From Molossus alvarezi (taxonomy: Eukaryota > Chordata > Mammalia > Chiroptera > Molossidae), in NCBI GenBank assembly GCA_037176705.1, contig CM073885.1:165096290-165160289 (forward strand): 64,000 bases of DNA, written 5' to 3'. The notes beneath the pieces are model-generated. The model ran no database searches. It had not been told where the DNA came from and saw only the letters and a list, made by a program, of their open reading frames with translations. The translations under genes were made by a program, and so were the position numbers. Shown piece by piece: positions 47,353-58,269 of this stretch (position 1 is the first letter of the stretch; the number at the start of each line of letters is the position of its first letter).

Positions 47353-47660
47353 CCTCTCTTTCTCTCCCATCCTCTCTCTCTCTCAAACCAGTAAAAACAT
47401 ATCCTGGGGTGAGGATTTAAATTTTTTTTTTCTTTATTGATTTTGGAGAGAGAGAGGAAGTGAGAGGGAGAGAGAGACAGGAACATCGATGAGCGAGAAC
47501 ATTGATTGGTTGCCTACTGCAACCCGCCCCCCCAGGGATCGGACCCACAACCTGGGCATGTGCCCTGACTGGGAATTGAATGGGCAACCTCTTGGTGTGT
47601 GGGTCGATGGTCAACCACTGAGCCACACCAGCCAGGCCTGGTGTGAGGATTTAAAAAAAA
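47173..47660 (+). mobile_element. VES SINE split by a second SINE
   Basis: GGCCTTGACTGGATGGATCA head, GGTTCGATTCCCAGCCAGGG B-box side and a long (TC)n body. Its GTGAGGATTTAAA 3' end is interrupted and resumes at 47643. Confidence 0.88.
47422..47642 (-). mobile_element. VES SINE nested in another VES
   Basis: TTTTTATTGATTTTGGAGAG-type tail side and GAGCCACACCAGCCAGGCC head. TSD GTGAGGATTTAAA at 47409-47421 and 47643-47655, which is the host SINE's own 3' end. Confidence 0.92.
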
Positions 47661-49149
47661 AATTGTTGTGTTAAAAGTTTGTACTTTCTGTGCAAAAACA
47701 GGTTGAGTTCTCTGAAAAAATCCAATAAATAATTCAGATATTCAATAAATAATAAAATTAAAATAGAACAATGCAAAATATTTGTGAAAATACACCTAAT
47801 AGAATACTTAATATTAAAATTTGATTGCAGTTTTATGAGTTTCACATATCTCATTTTATAGGAGAAAAACAATGATTCTCTGAACTTAATGTGTCTATTT
47901 CTTAAAGGGCCAGTAACTGCTCTTATCTATCACTGAAGCCTGTATGTAAGGTTCATGTTTTCTGACCTTGACAGAATAAATAGCTCCTTTTCGAATAATA
48001 TTAATACAGAGAAATATTAATGCTAAGCTTCGAGTTCTTCTTATGCTTTGCAATAAGCACAAATAAGTAAAACAGAATATATTTCCATAATCACGTGTTG
48101 GCATAATTATTACTACATCGATAAAAAATGCAAACATAAAAATGCCTTCTGTTTATAAATTAGGTTGCCAAAGGAAGACTCCTACTCAGTGGCACTTCGC
48201 CTTTTATGATCATCTAACAACATTTACGAAGAGATGAAAAAGGAAAGTATATTTCTTCGATCCACCATATTCAACTGAGCTAGCAATGGAAAGGCACATC
48301 TCTGAAGATCAAAGACAGCTATTGACAGGCCTTGTGAATCTTTCTTCCTGACCAACCTCAAAAAAACACAAAAGCTAAGAAAGAAAAGAGAAAAGATACA
48401 GATACCCTCTGTGGACTATTACAAAATTACAAAGCTATATCTTTCTAAAAATCATCATGTATCTTTGACTCCACTAAGCATTTTCAAAGAAGTTTTAGTA
48501 ACAGCAGTCAACTCATTATGAAAGGAGAAAATCCAAAACAAAGATAATCCCTCCAACCCACAAAGCAATGATGACATCAATTCCATGCGATTCGGGCGAC
48601 AGAAATGGGATTAAAAAAGCCTGTGGATTGGGGAGACCCTAGATTCCACCACCTCCCTTCTTTGCCTTATGCAATAACGTGATTATCCAATCACATCAGG
48701 GATCAACCTATAAGTGGTGCTTTCTAAAATCATTGAGATGTTTTGTGACTGCATGAATCCAGATGACCTCAGATCTTCTAGATATGTGTTAAATAATAGT
48801 CCAACCAAAGAGAATCATCAGCTTCTATTGGAATATTTGGCTTAACATCCCTCAAAGTGTAACTTTATCTTAAATGTACAGGTTCAATTTCTCCTTAGGA
48901 AAGAAGCCTCCCTAACCAAAATCTAACATTTTGCTCTACAATTCACTCTATGTGGTCACAGAATTGGCTTTTTATTCTTCCTCGCAGATGACCAGTTCAA
49001 ATGAATGTGAATGGAAGCTGACTCACCACAGCAGCTACTGTGAAATGGGACTTGGACATCAGTAATTATATTGCACATCTGGCACCGTCATTGTGATTCA
49101 CAGCTATTGTGTGATTTTACCACAGAATGTCTCATTGTATCTTCCCCAA

Positions 49150-49330
49150 CTATATGAAACAGCCAGTCATGATAACCTCCACTTTTTAGAGAGTTATGGA
49201 TGAGGGTTCTGAGACTCCTGGAGGTTGAGTTCTAAAATCACTGAGTTCAGACATGCCAAAGATAAAAGTTGGAACCCAAGTCCACCCTTTCCAACGCCTG
49301 TGCTCTTTAATAATCCCTGGTTTCTCTGAG
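49150..49330 (-). mobile_element. MIR fragment
   Basis: CTCCACTTTTTAGAGAGTTA, GGGTTCTGAGACTCCTGGAG and TTGGAACCCAAGTCCACC follow the reversed MIR order. Confidence 0.55.
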
Positions 49331-49602
49331 CAGGAAATGTCAGCTCAGAAATGAGAATGAGTAGAAGACTAGGAATATCATGATCAGATGTTTTCTTTAG
49401 CATTTTCATTCTAAGGACTAAAAAATTAAATAAGTGCCAGGATCCCTATATACACAAAAGTATGAGAAAATACTGACCAATAAGAAAGTGAATCTTTAAA
49501 AGATCAATAGACTTACTAAAAACCCTTTCTAGAGGGGAAAATATCTTAATATGTCATAGCAGAAAATACAGAATTCAAGGTGGATTTAAAGAACCAGAGA
49601 GG

Positions 49603-49853
49603 CCCTGGCCGGTTTGGCTCAGCGGTTAGAGCGTCGGCCTGCGGTCCTGAGAGACCTGGGTTCGGTTCCTGCTAAGGGCGCGTACCTCGGTTGTAGTTTG
49701 TCCCCGGCCCTGGTCGGTTGTGCGGGTGGCAGCCACTCGATGTGTTCCTTTCACGTCAATGTTTCTCTCTCTCTCTCTCTCTGTTCCTCTCTCTCCCTCC
49801 CACTCTACCTGAACAAAAAATGGAAAAATGTCCTCTGGTGAGGATAAAAAAAA
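49603..49853 (+). mobile_element. VES SINE, young-looking
   Basis: CCCTGGCCGGTTTGGCTCAG head and GGTGAGGATAAAAAA tail. Perfect TSD AAAGAACCAGAGAGG at 49588-49602 and 49854-49868. Confidence 0.95.
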
Positions 49854-50261
49854 AAAGAACCAGAGAGGATTCTGACTTGCCCAGAGCATTCCAAGTTAGC
49901 ATCAAAGCCGGGACTAGAACCAAGACTTCTGACCTCGTTGTCAGCTTTCTTTGACCGTATCATGAAAAGTACCTTTCACCATGAGCAGTTACAGTCCAGT
50001 CCACAAATATATCTTAGTTGCAATTATATAGCAATGTATGTGCTAAGACTTGACTTTCAGAGTCTCTGAGGAACTGCAAAATGTCAGTAGAATCATTTGA
50101 ATTGCCTGGTGAAAACCAACTCTAGATCTATTTGAATTAGAATTTCTGGGTGGGACCCTGATACCTAAATGCATAACAGGACTATCTCACCCTAAGTTTT
50201 TCATGGACAATAGAGTTTGGGAACACTGCTCGACAAGATTTAACTTTTAAAATAGAATCAG

Positions 50262-50389
50262 GCCCTGGCCAGCGTAGCTCAGTTGGTTAGAGCATTATCC
50301 TGTGCACCCAGTGGTTGCTAGTTTGATTCTGGTCAGGGCACAACTCAGATTGCAGGTTCAATTCCCTGTGGGGGCTTATATGGAGAAAA

Positions 50390-50432
<43 letters not shown>

Positions 50433-50550
50433 TCCTTCCTTCCTTCCTTCCTTCCTTCCTTCCTTCCTTCCTTCCTTCCTTCCTTCCTTCCCTCCTTCCT
50501 TCCTTTCTCTAAAATCAATATACATATTCTTGGGTGAGGATTAAAAACAT
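50262..50550 (+). mobile_element. VES SINE with expanded (TC)n(TTCC)n body
   Basis: CCCTGGCCAGCGTAGCTCAG head and GGGTGAGGATTAAAAAC tail. The pyrimidine body has grown into (TC)n then (TTCC)n at about 50394-50510. TSD AAAATAGAATCAG and AAAATAAAATCAG at 50249 and 50551. Confidence 0.9.
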
Positions 50551-50626
50551 AAAATAAAATCAGAACTCTATTCATTTCTTCTAAAGAAACATTTTTTCGC
50601 CCTTCTAGTTATCATTTCTTTCTTTC

Positions 50627-50844
50627 TTTTTAAAAAAATATTTGTATTGATTTTTAGAGAGAGGAAAGGAGAGGCAGAAAGAGAGAGAGAGAGAGATTGG
50701 TAAGAGAGGGAACCATGGATAGGCTGCCTCCTGCACGCCCCCTACCAGCCCACAACTTGGGCATGTGCCCTCACCAGGAATCAAATCGGCAACCTTTTGT
50801 TGGCCCAGATGATGCCCAACCAGTTGAGCCACAGGGGCCAGGGC
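50627..50844 (-). mobile_element. VES SINE
   Basis: ATTTGTATTGATTTTTAGAG tail side and GAGCCACAGGGGCCAGGGCT head. Confidence 0.9.
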
Positions 50845-51398
50845 TGGTTCTCATTTCTTGACTTCTAACTCTTAGATGCCTCCTCTAGGCACATTCCAAG
50901 GTGACTGATGAGAAACAGCACTAAACACACACTAGGGCAGGATGGGGTGGGGTGGTGGGAATAAGGAGACGGAAATCCCACTAGGGCCCACTTTTGTTTT
51001 GTTTTTTGTTTTATTTAAAGCCCAGTTTTAACCTGTATTAATGTGGTTCTGCTACTTCCTGCCCATTTCCCCAGACATAGTGCATAAAGCACTTCTCTCT
51101 TAAGAAAATAGGAAAGTTGACCACAGTCCCACCACAGCTCTGAACTGAAGGTTACAGCCACACGAGGTGCGGTTCATCCAGTGCATTTCCAAGAGCTAAT
51201 CTGGACTTAGTGAAACACATAGGTTGGAGACTGAGACTTGATTGTTTGGGTTTGACTTCTAAACCAACTAGCTGTGTATTCTTGGGAGGATAAATTAAAT
51301 TCTTACCTTCAATTGCCCTCATTTAAAAAATAAGGTAATTGGACTAGATTAGTGTTTCCAACTTTCTGACACACTGTAAAAATACATGTATATCAATC

Positions 51399-51424
51399 AC
51401 ACACACACACACACACACACACAG
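51399..51424. repeat. (CA)n microsatellite
   Basis: Thirteen CA units. Confidence 0.95.
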
Positions 51425-53577
51425 CGATTGCAATCAGGTTTTATGAAATAATACCTAACTTGGTGTGATAAACTCTGATACTTTCTATTCTATTCCACAC
51501 TTCTAAAAAATGTAGGGAGTGACCTAATTAGTTGATGCCATGGCCAACTAATGAATTATAAATGTTTTAATGTTTGAAAAACATGGCACTAAATGTTATA
51601 TAGGTTTTCATCTTATGTTAAAGTAGAAAATGCCTCAGATACATGACATGTCTCAATTCTTCCTTATACTTTTAAAATTCTCTCTTGGTAGGATTATATG
51701 AATGTATATGCAGTAGATGTTAATAGAATGTACAATTACAGTTTAAATTAGTAAAGTTAACTGAGCAATTAAATGTGTAACAAGAGAATCCCACCTGAAG
51801 TTTCTTACGAACAATAAAGTTTGGAAGCATTGCATGACCGGATTTAATGTACAAGTTAAGTGATTAAAGTTAAGTCATCTCTCAGAATTCAAATATTTCA
51901 TATTTTAAATTCGCGAATATTTAAAACCTAGCCTTCTGATCAGTCACTAAGTAAATGTTGAGAATTTCTACCCTCTGACATTTCACTTGTCAGTGTTTTG
52001 TTTCCATTTCCCCGGGCACATCTGGACAAAGGCAGAAACAGTAAGGAGGGAGGGAATCAAAGCAATAACTAGAAGCCAATTTCCTTCCTCCCAAACACAT
52101 GCTTAGAGGCTGACATCATAGCCCCATGGCCTGCACCACAGATGGAAACGGAACTGGATTCGGTCAGGAAATTCAACCTTTATCAGATAAAGACAGGAAA
52201 GACTTCAGCAGACACATTCACACCTGTTGCATGGAGGAACTAGACCTCAAGAACCAAAACCTCATTATTGCCCTAAAAATAACTTCTGCTAGAGGCATAA
52301 AATAGAATGAGGGCCAATGACTGAGCTTCCACTAACACTCCTCTGTGATACTGTTTTATTCTGCAGAAAGTAGGAAAAAATAAGATGACAACTGAAAAGA
52401 AAGTGTCCTAACCCTCCCTACTTCCAGATGGGAACTCACCAGGACTCAGGCTGCCTGGCTGCCAGCAGCCCAACCCCCACAGCAGTCTCCAGAGCCAGTC
52501 CAGTCCTTCCCTGAGCAAAACAGCAGGTGCCCAGTGAGCAGCCGGGCTTAGCCAACGGGTGGAAAGTGAACACTCCCTGGTGTGCGATTTCAGCCCTGTC
52601 TGGACCAGAGGCCAAAGGACCAATCAGCACACGGGGAGACACACTGGACAGCCTGTCCAGTTGGCCATCTCAGGGTCTCCTTTTTCATCATTTGGCTTTT
52701 CTTGTGTTCTCTTTATCAGTTTCCCTTCCTGTCCAGCTTGCTCCTTCCCTTTTTCTCCACTTACTTTTATTTTATCTGTATCTTATCTTTCTGCAAAAAT
52801 TAGTGAATTAAAATTGAACTGAAACATGCCCCCTGCCGGGTTATTTCGGTTGCTCCCGCCCCCCGCTGCGCTCATGTCCCCGCACAGCCCAGTGTGGCCT
52901 TAAGGCTGTTTCCGTCGCCACGGAGAGGCGTCTTCCTCTGCATCGTTACAAAGGTTTCCAAGACATTTCAGGAGGCCCTGCCTGCCTTGTGTTCTGTCTA
53001 AGATACAGCTCGTTTATTCATGCAGCAAATTAAACTTGTGTTCATCGAGTTGATTAAAGCCAGAAGACGTCTCAAAGATCATCAAATGCAATCCCTTAAT
53101 TTTACAGATGAGAAAACTGTGGCCCAGAGAGTTCAAGTGATTTGTTCCACATCTTAATCTAATGTTCAGTGTGGTTCGGGTGAAATAGATGAGGCAGAAA
53201 AAAGTACAGAAGTACGGAAAAGTGTGTGCACACTATAATTTCTTGCAAAGTCAATTTTGGTCACCGGATGTTAAACACCTGAAAGAAGTCCAGTGACTGT
53301 GTCAGTCGTATAACGTAACCTGTTTGAATCACTGGGGATTCAATTTCTCGTGTGCTTGGGCTGGATAATGCACCAGTTCCTAGAGAGGGTCCCACGGGAG
53401 AGAAAGGTGCATGATTCTCTCGCACGCGGGATTCTGAAGAGATCTAAAGCCATCTACCAAGACAGAGAACTTGGATCGCTGCGGAGAGCAGCCGCTTTGC
53501 CCGAAATGAGAAGCAGTAGCCACTGTGAGGAGAAACAAATGAGAAAGTGGGCAGGGATTCTAAGAGAAAGATTTTTT

Positions 53578-53610
53578 AAAATTTATTTATTTATTTATTT
53601 ATTTATTTAT
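53578..53610. repeat. (TTTA)n microsatellite
   Basis: About eight ATTT units with no SINE body attached. Confidence 0.95.
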
Positions 53611-54035
53611 CGGAGTGGAGCTTGAAAAGATGAGCACCCGGGGATCTCTGGACACATGACTATGCCAGAGGGAGCACATCTGGTACAGGTAAAGCCCCCA
53701 GGCCTTTCTGAAGGGAGCATCCGTGAATCACACCATGCTTCTGGGGATCCAAAGGCTTGGCATCTGTCTATTACAGGTTTACACCAGATGGAATTTTGGA
53801 CCATTAAATCTCTTTCTAAATATGATGCAAAAGGAAAACCCCAACTCTCCGAAATGGTGCACAGCTCAGGTGGGAACATAAACTTAAAATAACATAACAT
53901 TTTCCTAAATTCCATAGGCTTTGGGTTTGGGTGTCTGTGGTTTACCTGACACTCCTGGCAAAGGGTATTTGTTTCCCATGCTGCATTTACAAAGAGCAAA
54001 ATAAGAATGAACATTAAATAATAGGAAGAATACAA
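53607..54035 (-). other. Unexplained intronic open frame with a signal-peptide-like start
   Basis: A 142-codon frame begins MYSSYYLMFILILLFVNAAW, followed by a Cys-rich stretch with about ten cysteines (LCQECQ, WCKPVIDRCQ, TCTRCA). The start looks like a cleavable signal peptide. A splice donor-like CAG|GTAAAC occurs right after CQECQ (donor GT at 53945-53944), so only the first 30 codons might be an exon. I do not recognise a family, see no promoter or second exon, and an overlapping plus-strand frame exists, so chance is a real possibility. Confidence 0.2.
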
Positions 54036-54669
54036 TAAAAGGAATAAATGCTGAAAAAGTTAAGTTTCATTAGGTCAAATTTAGAAACGTAAATTTTGCC
54101 AAGAAATCTTCCACTTTCTGCCATAGAATTCTATGTAAGTAGCCTCTTATTCTTATCTGCTATAGTTCTTTTCTAATTTCTTAAAATACATATTTGGTTT
54201 CTTCAGTAGAAGAAACAGAATTTTATTTTGGTAGAATTTTAAAGTCATGGAAAAGTTGTAAGAAATAGCTCCTGAATTCCTTTTACCCAGACTCACCACA
54301 TATTCCCATGTTCCCCATTGCTTTGCCCCCATCCCCCTCTCGGACTTGCTCACTTCTTTATTCTCTGAACCGCCTGAGTAATTTGAAAACACTGTATGTC
54401 TTTAGCCTTGAAAACAGTATATAGTTCCTGAGAACAAAAACATTACCTTATGAAACCACTTTCCAATTTTCAAAATCAGAAAATGTTATCATTGATACAA
54501 TATCTTGTGTAATCATTACTCCGCTTTTACTAGGGAAGACATTGGAGTCACTACACATTGTTCTAAATATAGCTGTCATTGTGTGCCACCGTTTAGGGGA
54601 TGAAGTATTTTCATCGTACTATTTGCAATGGAGAAAAAGAAACCAAGTGTATAAATGCTGTTTTGTTAC

Positions 54670-54800
54670 CTGCTGATGCATTAGTTGTTTCATAGTTGAT
54701 TAAAAAGCCTTCATAAGCGAGGTCAGCGTCAGCCACAAACACAAGCATTAATGAGTTGCTATTGCTGGTAAGAGAGGGTGGGAATGATTTTCCACAATAT
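54670..54800 (-). CDS. CUBN: CUBN exon: CUB5, second half
   Basis: This 131-nt exon reads (R)[16 protein letters not shown] and continues through [16 protein letters not shown] to [10 protein letters not shown]. Acceptor aaacag is at 54801-54806 and donor GTAACA starts at 54669. Its first base completes the Arg codon split by the previous intron, and it leaves one base, G, that forms Val with TA of the next exon. It supplies the fourth CUB5 cysteine and the Asp-rich loop that normally gives the last calcium ligand. NAS near the end is a sequon. The intron after it is 12.3 kb. Confidence 0.96.
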
Positions 54801-55149
54801 CTGTTTGAAACCAAGAAAGAACACAGGCTTAAAATCTTTTAGTACACTTGAAATAATGTATCAAAATTAAATTAGGACATGTAAAAAAATAATAATACCC
54901 CCTATTGCCCTTAAATATGCAAATATATTTTAGTTACAATTACAAAGTTGCAAAGACCTTCTTATTCATGATTACTTCCCTGCAACAGCTTTGTGTGTGT
55001 ACCTAGTGATTTGACTTGCGTAAGTTTGATGAAATTAGAAATTACAAGCTATAGTAGGTGTCTATATAGCATATTATTGAACTTATTAACAGTAATGTAA
55101 TAAACTTTCACAACAGAGGGAAACCATATATCATAAATGCACAGAGAAC

Positions 55150-55350
55150 AGATTTGAGTCAGCTCTATCATTTTCAGCCATTATGATTCTGAGCAGATCA
55201 ATCAACCTCTATGCCTCAGTTTTTCCATCTCTAAACTAGGGATGATGAGTAGCTACTTCATAGGGTTGTTTTGAGAAGTTTGTGGGTTAATATACTGTAT
55301 GTAAAGGACTTAGAACAGTGCCTAGAATTGTAAGCCCTATATAGGTAAAT
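55150..55350 (+). mobile_element. MIR
   Basis: CAACCTCTATGCCTCAGTTT, TCATAGGGTTGTTTTGAGAA and GACTTAGAACAGTGCCTAGA match MIR in order. Confidence 0.8.
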
Positions 55351-55741
55351 CTATTATCTTTACACAGTGGTCTATGAAGAGCTAAGAGTTTGATGACTAA
55401 GGCATGTCAACTTTTTGTTGAATAAAACCAGTTTTACTCAGAAAAACTATTCTAATAACACTAAAAGTAAGCTTGTGATAAAAGACATGCCATGAGCATT
55501 TTTCTAGAGAAAAACCCATGAGGAGTGACTAGAAAACAGAAATCTCAACTCGATGCACACTTGGTGAAATTAACCAAAATGCAATGACAGAGGGAAAAGT
55601 AGAAATCAAAATAAGAGAAAATACTGAATATGGGCAAATGATTAATTAATTTCTGAAAGAGGAAAAGACAAAATATTAGTGTATAATACTATTTTAATAC
55701 TAAAATAGATTTAATATCTTGATCAAAATAAAATTGAGTGG

Positions 55742-55879
55742 CCCTGGCCGGTTTGGCTCAGCCGTTAGAGCGTCAGCCTGTGGACCAATGAGTCACAGGT
55801 TGATTCTGGTCAAGGGCATGTACCTTGGTTTTGGTTTGTCTCCAGCTCAGGTCAGGGTCGTTCAGGAGGCAACCAGTCA

Positions 55880-55920
<41 letters not shown>

Positions 55921-56013
55921 CCCCTTCCCGTGCCCTTCCCTCCCTCACACTCTATCTGAAGATAAATAGAAAAAATATCCTCAGGTGAGGATTAAAAAAA
56001 CAAATAAATAAAT
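55742..56013 (+). mobile_element. VES SINE
   Basis: CCCTGGCCGGTTTGGCTCAG head, long (TC)n body and GGTGAGGATTAAAAAAACAA tail. TSD AAAATAAAATTGAGTGG (55725-55741) and AAAATAAAATTGAATGG (56014-56030). Confidence 0.94.
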
Positions 56014-56307
56014 AAAATAAAATTGAATGGATTAATTAATATTTTTAATGTCTCTGTATATACCCATGTCTGCCAAACTGGGCATAAGCATTATAGTAGT
56101 TTATGCCATTCAGCCAAAAATATGTATTTTTTAATTAGTATGAGTCAAGTACCATAAAAAAGAAAAAGAAATGGTCTTACAAATGAAAGATTAAGACAAA
56201 TTAGAGCAAAAAGTGAAAAGAATCAAAACAGAAGAAAAAATAAGTTTATCAAAATAATGGACACAGAAAAAAAATTTTAAAAATAGATTAAAAAATGAAA
56301 TGCTGTC

Positions 56308-56515
56308 CGGCCAGTGTAGCTATGGTTGAGTGTCAACCCATGCACCAAGAGGTCACTGGTTAGACTCCCAGTCACGGCACATGCCCAGGTTGTGGGCCCG
56401 ATCCCCAGTGGGGGGCATGCAGGAGGCGGCCAATCGATGTTCTCTCTTATTGATGTCTCTGTCTCTCTCCCTCTCCCTTCCTCTCTCTCTAAAAATCAAT
56501 AAAGAAAAATTATTA
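56308..56515 (+). mobile_element. VES SINE
   Basis: CCGGCCAGTGTAGCTATGGT head, GCCCAGGTTGTGGGCCCGAT, and AAAAATCAATAAAGAAAAAT tail. Confidence 0.9.
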
Positions 56516-56539
56516 AAATAATAATATTATAAAAGCAAA

Positions 56540-57420
56540 ACTGGACCTGATCAAACTGTTCCCAAGTAACTTCACTGCATCCCAAAACAAAGCTCAGGAA
56601 TGTTTACAGGAATACAATAATATCCAGTACACAAAAACACAAAATTGAAAATGTCTGGCATCCTATCAAATATTATCAGACATTAAAAGAAAGAGGAAAG
56701 TATAAGCCATAATGGGAAGACCAACCAAAACACAGCAAGAAATGCCACATATGACTGAATTAGCAGTCAAAGACATTCAAATAGTTATAACTGAATCCCA
56801 CAGATTTAGGAAGCTAGAGGAAAAAATTAATGTGCAAAATAGAAGCATGGATATAAAAGATGGCCCAAAGTAAACTTCAAGAAATGAAAACTATAATGTT
56901 TGAGATGAAAAATACACGTGGTAGGGTAAACAGCAGAATGGGCATTATGGAAAAACAAATCAGGGCACTTGACTATATAACAGTAGAAACTTTTCAAAGT
57001 GACCGACAAGGAGAACAAAGACTCAAAATCAAATAAACAGAGAATCAGTGAGTTGTGGGACAAGATCAAATGGCCTAAGATACAATAATCAGAGTCTTCA
57101 AAAGAAAGGACAGACAGAATTGAAGTATTTAAAGAACTAATGGCCAAAATTGTTTTAAATTTGATAAAATTATAAGCCCTCATATCCAAGAATCTCTACA
57201 TAAACATTATGCTAAGAAAAGCCAGTTAAAAAATCAGTACATACAATATGAATCCAATTCCAGAATGTACAAACTAATTTACAGTGATGGAAAGCAGGTC
57301 AGTGGTTCCCTGGGGATGGGGATGAGGGGCAGAAGTAAGAAATTCTCATCATACCTTCATGGGTATACACATATGCCAAACTTACTTAGGAGGGGCCAAG
57401 GTTACAGAGTAGTGATATAG
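56540..57420 (+). mobile_element. HAL1/L1-like old LINE fragment
   Basis: Degenerate LINE features: TTCAAGAAATGAAAACTATA, GAATCAGTGAGTTGTGGGAC, TTCAAAAGAAAGGACAGACA, AGAACTAATGGCCAAAATTG and GGTTCCCTGGGGATGGGGAT. No intact frame remains. Subfamily uncertain. Confidence 0.5.
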
Positions 57421-57550
57421 AAATGGTCCTTGGGAAGCATGTTAATTTCACCTGGGTTTTATAACACAACATGGTGGATTTTAACATCCTTCACTGAAGC
57501 AAGAAAATTTCTGTGTGAAAAAAAAAAAAAAACCAAACAAATAATCTCAC

Positions 57551-57767
57551 CTCCCAAGAGATGTCCCAGAACCAGTGTCATAAATTTCCAGATAGTCATT
57601 TGTGCAATTGTAATGAAACTGCAGATGAAATCTCCTGACTATCAAATTTATCAGGTAGCCAGGCTGGGTTAATATATACCAGGTACAGTTGATACCATGG
57701 GGGTAGATATTTGGATGACCAGGACTTTCAATAGTTCCTGTTGGCTCTGTAAGAGTTTTCCCACATG
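57551..57767 (-). CDS. CUBN: CUBN exon: CUB5, first half and start of second
   Basis: This 217-nt exon begins [20 protein letters not shown] and ends [11 protein letters not shown], so its break lies further into the domain than in CUB4, 7 and 8. Acceptor caatag is at 57768-57773 and donor GTGAGA starts at 57550. It enters in phase 1 (two bases complete Ala) and leaves in phase 2 (AG, finished as Arg by A of the next exon). Cysteines 1-3 are present (ACGK, GINCTW, YNCTND), with NCT sequons in GINCTW and YNCTND. The residue five before Cys3 is Gln (FHLQFHYNC, codon CAG), where calcium-binding CUB domains have Glu. CUB5 opens the CUB5-8 intrinsic factor-B12 binding unit. Confidence 0.97.
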
Positions 57768-58103
57768 CTATTGAAATAAAAACAATAATTGTTAGAACAA
57801 GTAACCAACAAGCTACTTGACATTCAAAATAAAATAATCTGATCATAACCTCTTAAAAGCTCAAAATTTTTTCCTTGTATGCCTCTTCAGATAACTTGGT
57901 TTTTCTCTTATTAATAGACATCAATTAACTATTGATATGTGCTGCTTAAGATAGATATGTATAGATATATAAACTTAAAATTTTACAGTGTAGGTACATA
58001 CTCATCTACAGTATAGACAATGTTTATAATAATTCATTTACATTGTTTACTTATTCTGATATAAGCATGAGAAGCAAAGCAGAAGAAAGAGTTCATCACT
58101 TAC
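57768..58103 (-). other. CUBN: CUBN intron between CUB4 and CUB5
   Basis: Phase-1 intron of 336 bp, AT-rich, with nothing recognised in it. Confidence 0.93.
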
Positions 58104-58269
58104 CCAAATCTTCAGTCCTGAACTTAGCCATGAAACCACGGTTTTCAGTAGAAGAACTTTTCACAAATATGACATAAAGAAAATTGTACACGGATGTTAT
58201 AAGCATAGGTATGTCTGTGCCACAATATTTTTTATTTTCAGTAGAACCCAAAATGGAACTACTACCAAT
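58104..58269 (-). CDS. CUBN: CUBN exon: CUB4, second half
   Basis: This 166-nt exon starts [19 protein letters not shown] and ends [13 protein letters not shown], giving the fourth cysteine and the GF.A.F close of CUB4. Acceptor ccttag is at 58270-58275 (minus) and the donor GTAAGT begins at 58103. It enters in phase 0 and leaves one base, G, which forms Ala with CA of the next exon. The domain lacks the usual YDG after DYIE and has IGSSS instead, which I remember as also true of human CUB4. The intron upstream (60477-58270) is almost filled by an old L1. Confidence 0.95.

Larger units (their letters stand above)
42411..54669 (-). other. CUBN: CUBN intron between CUB5 and CUB6, 12.3 kb
   Basis: Phase-1 intron. 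Recognised contents: L1 3' fragment (42610-42720), MIR (43060-43290), L2-like (44515-44840), old L1 (45880-47000) with a head-only SINE, nested VES pair (47173-47660), MIR (49150-49330), VES (49603, 50262, 50627), (CA)n (51399) and (TTTA)n (53578). Unassigned: 43300-44510, 44850-45870, 47670-49140 (L2-like hints near 48840-49000), 50850-51390, 51430-53570 and 54040-54660. A pyrimidine-rich 52430-52800 and GC-rich 52811-52960 stand out in the unassigned part. Confidence 0.9.
54801..57550 (-). other. CUBN: CUBN intron inside CUB5
   Basis: Phase-2 intron of 2.75 kb. It holds a MIR at 55150-55350, VES copies at 55742 and 56308, and a HAL1/L1-like stretch at 56540-57420. 55360-55720 and 56031-56300 are AT-rich and unassigned. 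Confidence 0.92.

Noticed and set aside
50050..50250. A MER5-like DNA element, with a similar stretch at 51780-51850
   Set aside because: A shared AGTTT..CATGGACAATA-type segment is visible, but too diverged to assign a family or ends.
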